From the NCBI GenBank assembly GCA_951812925.1, contig OX638368.1, positions 156,350,492-156,414,491 of the forward strand: 64,000 nucleotides of DNA, read 5' to 3'. This DNA comes from Calliopum simillimum. Lineage: Eukaryota > Arthropoda > Insecta > Diptera > Lauxaniidae. The notes under the pieces are model-generated. The model had not been told where the DNA came from. It saw nothing but the letters and a program-made list of their open reading frames with translations, and did no database searches. Of this stretch, positions 57,459-64,000 are shown piece by piece (positions within the stretch are counted from its first letter, which is position 1; every line of letters begins with the position of its first letter). A program made the position numbers and the translations under genes.

Positions 57459-57984
57459 ACACAGACAAAAATGAATGTCATAATTTTTACTCCTATCGAG
57501 TAGTAAAAAAATTTAACTAGTTAACACTTAATTTCTAACATTCCGTAAAGTAATACTTATTTAGAAATAAAATGTAGTGAAATAAGAAAGTAATTTTAAC
57601 TTAAAATTTCCTACAATTACCAATACTTGGAGTAAATTTTGCTTCATAATTCTATTAAAAATATTAAGGTTTGGACAGACATTCGCTTAATACACAAATT
57701 TTATACCCTTCATCATATGGCAGTGTAGTGTAGAGGTCTAACAAGTTTATAATTGTAAGTGAAAACGGACGGACCCCGGTTTAAATCCTTATGCGGTCAT
57801 TTGTTTTTTTTTTTTTTTTTGACTCTGCAACTCTGTACTGCAAGGTTATTCAAAAATTCCGAATCTACCTACTAAAGCAGTAAGGTAAAATTTATTTTAT
57901 TGGGGAGTTGTCACTATATTGTCTTGAAATTCTAGTAAAATTTACTAGAAATAAAATAGTACGAACAATTTTTTTTCTCGGTGT
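57459..57984 (+). mobile_element. tRNA-core MITE, copy 5 (uninterrupted)
   Basis: A 526 bp copy without insertions: left end ACACAGACAAAAATGAATG(tcataatttttactcc), right end inverse ACACCGAGAAAAAAAATTG. Order: cgtaaagtaat, atttggacagaca-type step, tRNA-like module (57719-57798), T17, aaggttattc, ggggagttgtcactatattg, agaaataaaatagtacgaac. It serves as the reference layout for the family. Duplication unclear. Confidence 0.8.
57719..57798 (+). promoter_or_regulatory. tRNA-like Pol III module
   Basis: GTGTAGTGTAGAGGTCTAAC (A-box region), ACAAGTTTATAATTGT (anticodon-type hairpin), ggaccccGGTTTAAATCC (B-box with one change) and T17 from about 57805. It is colinear with 53150-53232. Confidence 0.6.
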
Positions 57985-58069
57985 AAGGCCCCAATCAAAC
58001 TTTTAAATTTGTGGCCCTCTTAAACGATAATTGATTCCATAACGCATTACTTGAATATTAGAACATATA

Positions 58070-58320
58070 ATATCGTCGGGTTAAAACTACAACGAGACAT
58101 CTACATTTTTGATGTTGTGAGTTAAGTATACAGAAACATGAAGAAAGAGCAACTCTATGGCCCAGTCTTGTCGGTTTTTTGAAATGTAGTTCCCATTCAA
58201 TTTTATATAAATGATAAGAAGGATAAAAGTTTAAAATCTCATACAAAAAACTTAAATCGCTTTTTTTTTTCAAAACATGAAAAATGTAGATGTCTAGCTG
58301 TAGTTTTAACCCGACGATAT
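58070..58320. mobile_element. ATATCGTCGGGTT MITE, copy 2
   Basis: A 251 bp element with inverted ends ATATCGTCGGGTTAAAACTA (both sides), continuing caacgagacatctac / cagctagacatctac. The interior matches 32053-32266 in inverse (agtcttgtcggttttttgaa). Both ends are intact here. Flanking ATA/ATT is too A/T-rich to define the duplication. Confidence 0.75.
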
Positions 58321-58377
58321 ATTACATGCAATGCAGTGAATAATGAATTACGCTTTCAATTACATGTAATGCAATGG

Positions 58378-58547
58378 GTAATCGATGCAAACAATTTTCT
58401 CGATCACTCTATCGATTACATGTAAGCGAATATTTAACTAGGGTAATGGATTACGACCAATGAAATGCGTGTGTTTAAATACTGAATTATGTTACCAAGA
58501 AAGTAATCGATACAATTTTTTTCGATTACTCTATCGATTACATGTAA
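58378..58547 (+). repeat. Two direct repeats, ATCGATTACATGTAA
   Basis: Units starting gtaatcgat at 58378 and 58503 both run through a tctcgatcact/ttcgattact step to TCTATCGATTACATGTAA. The repeat period is about 125 bp. The palindrome ATTACATGTAAT also occurs just upstream (58359). They do not resemble other elements in the window. Confidence 0.6.
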
Positions 58548-58560
58548 AAAATTTTACTGG

Positions 58561-60848
58561 GAAGTTTATATTTAAAAAATATACATCCGATAATGCTCTG
58601 TGTTTGCGCCAAGACTTAATATACTTCAGTCTTCGTCAAGTTTAACCGAAGTTGGCAACACTGGCGCTCTCTTATAGTCTTAGTTTTAGATTCTAAGTTC
58701 AATACTGAATTGTTACTCGAACAATAAAGTTACCGTGTTTTTGAAACCGCAGTGTTTTATTGATATTTTCGCATATACCCCAAGTTTTGTTCGAGGTTGC
58801 TGGAATAAAGTTTCCCCAATTTCCCTCGCGAAAAGTAATAAGTTTTCGAAGAAACACTCTGTTTACATTTTATAACTGTGTGGGGAACTTATTCTATATT
58901 TTCATACCGGCCGTTTCACATATTGGGCAATAACCATAACTAAGCAAAATTTTTAAAAAACCCGTCCAAAAAAAGGATTTGGCCATATGTTAAAACTAAA
59001 TGCACCACTTTTGTATGTATTGCCGTAAATCTTTTTTTTATATTTTAAATAAAATAATATTCAAAAACAACAGCCACAACAACAACAACAATGCACAAAC
59101 AATTCAATTGAGTTAACAATGAAAAGGGACAACAAGGAATGTAGATAGCTCCCGTATATGCTTTAGATTTGTAATGGTCGACTAGTGTGTAACACACACA
59201 ATTCATACCGCATAATCAAACTCACCACAAACAACAACAACAACTTACGCCATATTTGCTGTTAATCCTATAACTCAAACACACACACAAATATATACGT
59301 ATGAGTTAAACAAAATCCGTATTATTTGTGTGGCATCTCTCGCTTGTTTTGTGGCCGATTATCCTGTTGCAAACAACATTGCGAAACTGGAAACTACTCA
59401 ACTGACTAAAACTTGTTATGTTGTTAAAAGTTTTATGCTTGTATTGTTGTTGTTGTTGTGTTTGTTTTTATTAGATTTTTGTACAATTTTTTTTTTTTTT
59501 GTTTTTTCATTCAGTTTTATTGTAATTCGATAAAATTAGAAATGATTTTTTTTTTTCTTTTTTTTTGAAAATCACATGTTTTGTGTTTTATGGGCATTTC
59601 ATTTTGAGTTTTTTTTTGTAAAATTTGTAATCCATTGTTTTTCATATGGAATTCGATGCTTAAAGGATTTAACAATGTAAAAAATATTGTTGTAATTGTT
59701 TATTTTTTTTGGATTATGAAAAACATTTTAACAATATAAAACATATGGAATTTATTTTTAACGAAATATACATATGCATATTATTATGAATATTAATGAA
59801 ATTATTTGAATTTTTTAGTAATTTAGAGAGAATAAACAATTTAATTTCCGGTGTGGCGGAAACAAAAAAACTGGGCATTTTCAAACAAAGAAAAAAAAAA
59901 AATATATTATATACAAAAATACGGCAACGACATTTATTAAATCGAATTTAATTTAAATAATTTTTTATATTAAATCACACTAGAAATAACATTCAAACAT
60001 CTTATAAGTAGAACTCAATGCATTGTTTATACTGAGGTAGATTGCTTTTTGACTGTGAAATCTGAAAGCAAAGCACAATCTTCAATCTTGGGTACTTTTT
60101 TCGGAAAATCAAACCAAACTAAGTTGAAATTCTAATATTTTACATATCTCAAATTTTTAATTAGCAAGAAAACACTAACCCAATAAATTACTCCAGAGAT
60201 ATTAGCGAAATAATAATTGTTGGGATACAAACATATTTCTTTTGTATAAATTCTCCTGTACATTCTCTAGTACTTGTTACTTTATTTCTTATAAATTTTA
60301 CCAGAATTTTAAGTCAGAATAGGCGTGATAACACTATCAAAGAATCCCGGATATTATGGTTTTAGATAGTAAAGCAGGTTCACAGGATCCTAAAAAACCT
60401 GTCAGTTTTTATATTTTTATTGAGATTAATAAGATATTCAATAAAATACTGAAATATGCACATCCGCCATATTGAGTCAAACAGATCGAATCAGATAATT
60501 TTTTAATTTTAAATGATTTTGATTGGCTGACGTTGACATAATGCTGTGTTGCCAAATCAATGTATTTTTTTCTCTAGATCTGATATCATTTATCCCCGAA
60601 AAGTTTTACAAAAACAGCGATCCTGTATTTATTTGAAAAAAATATGCGTACATACATACATATCTTCATTTGTTTTTATGTTTTGTTTTAGGTCTCTGTT
60701 GTCAAAAAAAAAAAAAAAAAAAAATATGTACACAATTTCATTCCAAATTGAATTCAAAACTAAAAATTTGAAAAAAATACAGAAAGAAAACAATGCTAAA
60801 ATATTGCGTTTCAGATTAACTTGAACAATAAAAAAAATACCGTATTTG
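58561..60848. other. AT-rich non-coding stretch
   Basis: No gene. ACAACAACA text lies at 59076-59090 and 59231-59242, a TTGTTG run at 59443-59460, and long T runs at 59488-59500 and 59546-59566. The frames at 59330-59533 and 60546-60824 have no domains. An A20 run lies at 60705-60723. Confidence 0.4.
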
Positions 60849-61105
60849 AGCACTCAAAAGATCGACTTGATGTATCATTCGCCGTACAGTCCCGACTTGG
60901 CACCCAATGACTGCTTTCTGTTTCCAGGCATCAAATAAGAGTTGCGTGCAAAACGATTTACATCACCCGAAAAAGTGCTTGAGGCATCTAAAATTCAAGT
61001 TTTAGAGCTATTATCTTCGGACTAGTCAAAATGTCAAACTTTTTGACTGTTAAAAAATTTGTATCGAAAAACACTAGGGATACTTCATTCTCGAAACTTT
61101 TGGAG
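60849..61105 (+). pseudogene. mariner transposase relic (C-terminal)
   Basis: Translation from 60849: STQKIDLMYHSPYSPDLAPN DCFLFPGIK, a stop, then ELRAKRFTSPEKVLEASKIQ VLELLSSD, another stop and SKCQ. HSPYSPDLAPND is the third catalytic-Asp motif of mariner, followed by the standard FLFPxxKxxLRGxRF...EVxxA...WxxCF C-terminus. It carries two in-frame stops and lacks everything upstream. It is a different copy from 45412, with different residues at shared positions. Confidence 0.8.
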
Positions 61106-62533
61106 CAGTCTACGTCTTTGCCATAAATTTATTGGTTATTGTTATGGGAGTAGCTTGAACTACTAATTAAACAAGTACACGTATCTCTTAGCAAAATATA
61201 CATATGCCACGATATAAATCTTATAGAATCTATAATACATATGACAATAACATGTCAGAGAAACATGTCACAACACATTTGTAATGTCAAGATCTTACGA
61301 AACGAGTAAACAAAGTAAATTTATATAGAAAAAACTGTTTCAAATAATAAAAATATTATGTTAAGCTTCTGATAGGTTTATTTAACAATTTCACCATGTT
61401 AAATTGAATATTATGGAAAAAAATGTCTGCAAAATTTTAATTGAATCTTGCAGTTTTAATCTCTGGCAAGTGATGTATTGTTCTTTTACTCGGAGACCAT
61501 GGCACATATGCGCATACTTATGTATTTGAAGTCGATACAGCCATGTTTATCTGCCGGTCTCTCTGTGGAAATATTTTTATATCAATAAATTATTGCTATG
61601 AATTTCTCGAATATCAATATTATTTGCATAGATTGAGTTTGAAATATAAATGAAATTTCTTATTAATTTGCTTTCTATTTATATTTTCTATTTTTTCTCG
61701 TTTCTATTTTGCTTAGTACGCAGAAATCAATAAAAAAAAAAACGAAAAGAAACACAGTGATTTTATTCTCTAGCTGTGACTACAAAGAAGGACCTCATTT
61801 CTTTAAGCACTGGTAATGCCATCTACAAATCCGCTTGTTACCGCTTGTCTAAAAAGCAGATTTTTCTTACATTTTTTTCTTCGCTTCGCACTTTTAACTA
61901 TGGACAAAAGTAAAGGAAATAAAAAACAACATAAGCAGGGCATAAAAAAAAAACAGAAAAAATTTAAGAAAGCAAAAAATATAAGAAAATATAGAGAAAA
62001 ATGCATAAAAGAAATTAAAACTTTCGGAAACAAGCAGCGACAAAAGCAATTTAAATTTTCCGCCTCCATAGCATCGTTGCCAGGCTGGTCATTTTGTTTG
62101 TTGTCTCCTATCTGGCGCTTCAAGTCATAGCGTTGTCTTGGACCGAAGAAAATGTGGAGCTTAAAGTAGTAGTAGTAGTGGGTGTGAAGTAAAAAGGTAG
62201 ACGAGCAGTACACAGTTGCCGTTTTGATAGTACGAGGATATGGCTATTGTGCTGCTAAATTCAGGCAATTTTGCGTTGATTAATTTAATATAACAAAGCT
62301 TATTATATGCATAAGTATGTATATATTGTTATTTTTCTTTGACAAATAATTTGCTAAGAAATTCTTGTAAAAATTCTTTGTCAATAAAAACAAGCATTTT
62401 TCGTGCAAAATATAATCTAGTATCGGTCTTGGATTTATAAATAAAGCTCGACACACTAAAAATGTCAATATAAGAAAAAAAAAAGTTAACTCCTAAAACA
62501 ATAAATAAATTATGAACTGAAAAATGATACAAT
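61106..62533. other. Non-coding stretch
   Basis: No gene. The frame 61816-62130 (104 codons) is lysine-rich from A-rich text at 61915-61990, and its minus-strand mate 61803-62213 is the same tract reversed. A TAG run lies at 62168-62180. Confidence 0.4.
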
Positions 62534-62640
62534 ATATCGATACATTAAAATATCGATGCATTTAAAAATCGATATAAAAAATATCGATATATAAAAATAT
62601 CGATACATTAAAATATTGGTAAGTAAAATTATCGATATAG
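62534..62640. repeat. 16 bp-period ATCGAT array
   Basis: ATCGAT occurs at 62536, 62552, 62568, 62583, 62599 and 62631, i.e. steps of 16, 16, 15, 16 and 32. The skipped position is a decayed unit (atattggtaa). The unit is roughly TATCGATACATTAAAA. TATCGATA is the DREF/BEAF-32-type motif in Drosophila, but here it may simply be the tandem unit. Confidence 0.75.
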
Positions 62641-64000
62641 ACGGAGAGCCAGCGCTTGGCTGACGCTTCTCATAGTATCAAAGCTGAATTTTTTTGTGAG
62701 TGTTCTTCCAATAGTAGGTATGAACTTCTGTTCTAGTGAATTTCTGAGAGGTGGTGCCTACGTGAGATATCGGGCGCAAAAGGTCGAGAAAAGCAGTTTT
62801 TTGCAAATATCTCGCTAACGGTTATATCTACAAAAAATTATCTGCCACAATTTTGTAGCTCATTAAATTTCATATCGAAAATTGGTGCTAATTGTTTTCG
62901 CACGACCTATAGTTTAGGAGATATGGTCCGGTGAAATTGGAATTTCCAACCCTACATATAAAATCCATAATTTTTTTCTTCTAGTCGATTTATTTTTTAG
63001 TTTCAAATAATGCACCAAAATTCGAGACCAATTACACTGTCGTACAAAAAGTTATTCAGGCACATAGGTCGCGAAAATTAGTATCTCGCTAACGCTTATT
63101 TCTACAAAAAAATCGTGCTCCACAATTTTGTAGCTCAGAAAATTTCATACCAAGATGTGGTGCAAATTATTTTCGTACGACAAACAGTTTAGGAGATATC
63201 CTATTTTAAGGTATTTTCCGCATACAAGTGCTCATAGTAATATGAATGTTAATTTTCAAAGTACTCTAACTACGCCTACGTCATAGTATCATGGCTGAAT
63301 TTTTTTGTGGGTATTCTTTTAATAAGGAGTTCTAACTTTTATTTTAGTTAAATCGTGAGATGTGGTGCCTTCCCGAAATATCGAGTGCAAAAGGTAGAGA
63401 AAATCAGTTTTTTGAAAGTTGATTTTGAAATTACTATAACTATGCCTACGTCATGGTATCATGGCTGCATTTTGTTGTGGGTATTCTTCCAATAGTGGAT
63501 ACTAAGTTTTGTTTTAGTCAAACCATGAGCGGTGGTGCCTTCGTGAGATATCGGGTGCGAAAGGTAGAGAAAATCAGTTTTTTGAAAGTTGATTTTCAAA
63601 TTACTATAACTATGCTCGATATCTCGTGAATGCACCACCTCTCACGGTTTGACTAAAACTAAAGTTGGTACCCACTAATGGAAAAATACCCACAAAAAAA
63701 TTCAACCATGATACTATGACGTAGGCGTAGTTATAGTACTTTGAAAATCAACACTCATATTACAATGCACACTTGTATGCGGAAAATACCTTAAAACAGG
63801 ATATCTCCTAAACTGTTTGTCGTACGAAAATAATTTGCACCACTTTTTGATATAAAATTTTCTGAGCTACAAAATTGTGGAGCACCATTTTTTTGTAGAA
63901 ATAAGCGTTAGCGAGATACTAATTTTCTCGACCTTTGTGCCTGAATAACTTTTTGAACGACAGTGAAATTGGTCTCGAATTTTGGTGCATACTTTGAAAT
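62641..64000. repeat. Large inverted/tandem repeat element, cut by window end
   Basis: Two building blocks. Block X (about 135 bp: tcatagtatca..gctga.tttttttgtg... to cagttttttg) is present at 62671, 63281 and 63451 in direct orientation and inverted at 63610-63725. Block Y (tatctcgctaacg.., ccacaattttgtagctca, gtttaggagatat) is present at about 62800-62930 and 63090-63210, and inverted at 63795-63925. As a result 63001-63393 is mirrored by 63611-64000 at about 90 percent identity. Open frames are absent. The element probably extends past the window. Confidence 0.8.

Noticed and set aside
61803..62213. 136-codon minus frame and its 104-codon plus partner
   Set aside because: They are opposite readings of one A-rich tract. 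Lys/Phe composition and no motif make both low-complexity shadows.

Overview
This window is non-coding, AT-rich DNA from an animal, most likely a higher fly (Diptera: Brachycera). The grounds are long A/T runs, CAA/TTG and CA/TG simple repeats, strings such as tacatacatacata, mariner relics of insect type, and a very high density of small inverted-repeat DNA elements. I cannot name the species; tephritid, muscid and calliphorid genomes would all fit. I found no intact protein-coding gene, no convincing exon, no rRNA and no intact tRNA. The longest open frames (up to about 146 codons) are low-complexity or lie inside repeats. The sequence reads as intergenic or large-intron DNA used as a landing pad by transposons.

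Layout. 1-5550: an AT-rich start, a terminal-inverted-repeat (TIR) element with a tRNA-like core (1230-2228), a degenerate AAGACC repeat, a mariner-type transposase relic and two tandem TACGTAACG-ended elements. 6900-11000: two copies of a fly MITE with a tRNA-like core, each with another element nested in it, plus a short palindromic element. 12.6-16.1 kb: a hexamer microsatellite, a LINE C-terminal relic, a Helitron-like fragment and a TIR element. 19.2-23.2 kb: nested elements, including TA-flanked elements and a fold-back element with target-site duplication and a visible empty site. 26.4-30.4 kb: two fold-backs and a TIR element carrying a ~120 bp tandem array. 32-37 kb: more MITEs, a Met-like tRNA module and Helitron-like 120 bp units. 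39-48 kb: tandem repeat blocks, mariner relics, and a PIF/Harbinger-like element (47117-48081) with a tRNA-like module in each long inverted arm. 50-58.5 kb: further copies of the same families. 60.8-61.1 kb: another mariner relic. 62.5-64 kb: a 16 bp-period ATCGAT array, then a large inverted repeat running off the end of the window.

The unifying observation is that at least five sequence-distinct element families here, most with recognisable TIRs, each contain an internal tRNA-like module: an A-box-like motif, a B-box-like GGTTCRANTC motif at tRNA-like spacing, and usually a T-run just downstream. That is the layout of a type-2 RNA polymerase III unit. Eleven such modules occur in 64 kb. 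A second theme is fold-back elements built almost wholly from one short motif tiled in both orientations (GGCGTTATTTC in one group, GGGGATTATGTCC in another). Two of these show target-site duplications.

All family names rest on motif reading by eye. No database search was run, and copy boundaries are approximate unless a duplication is stated.
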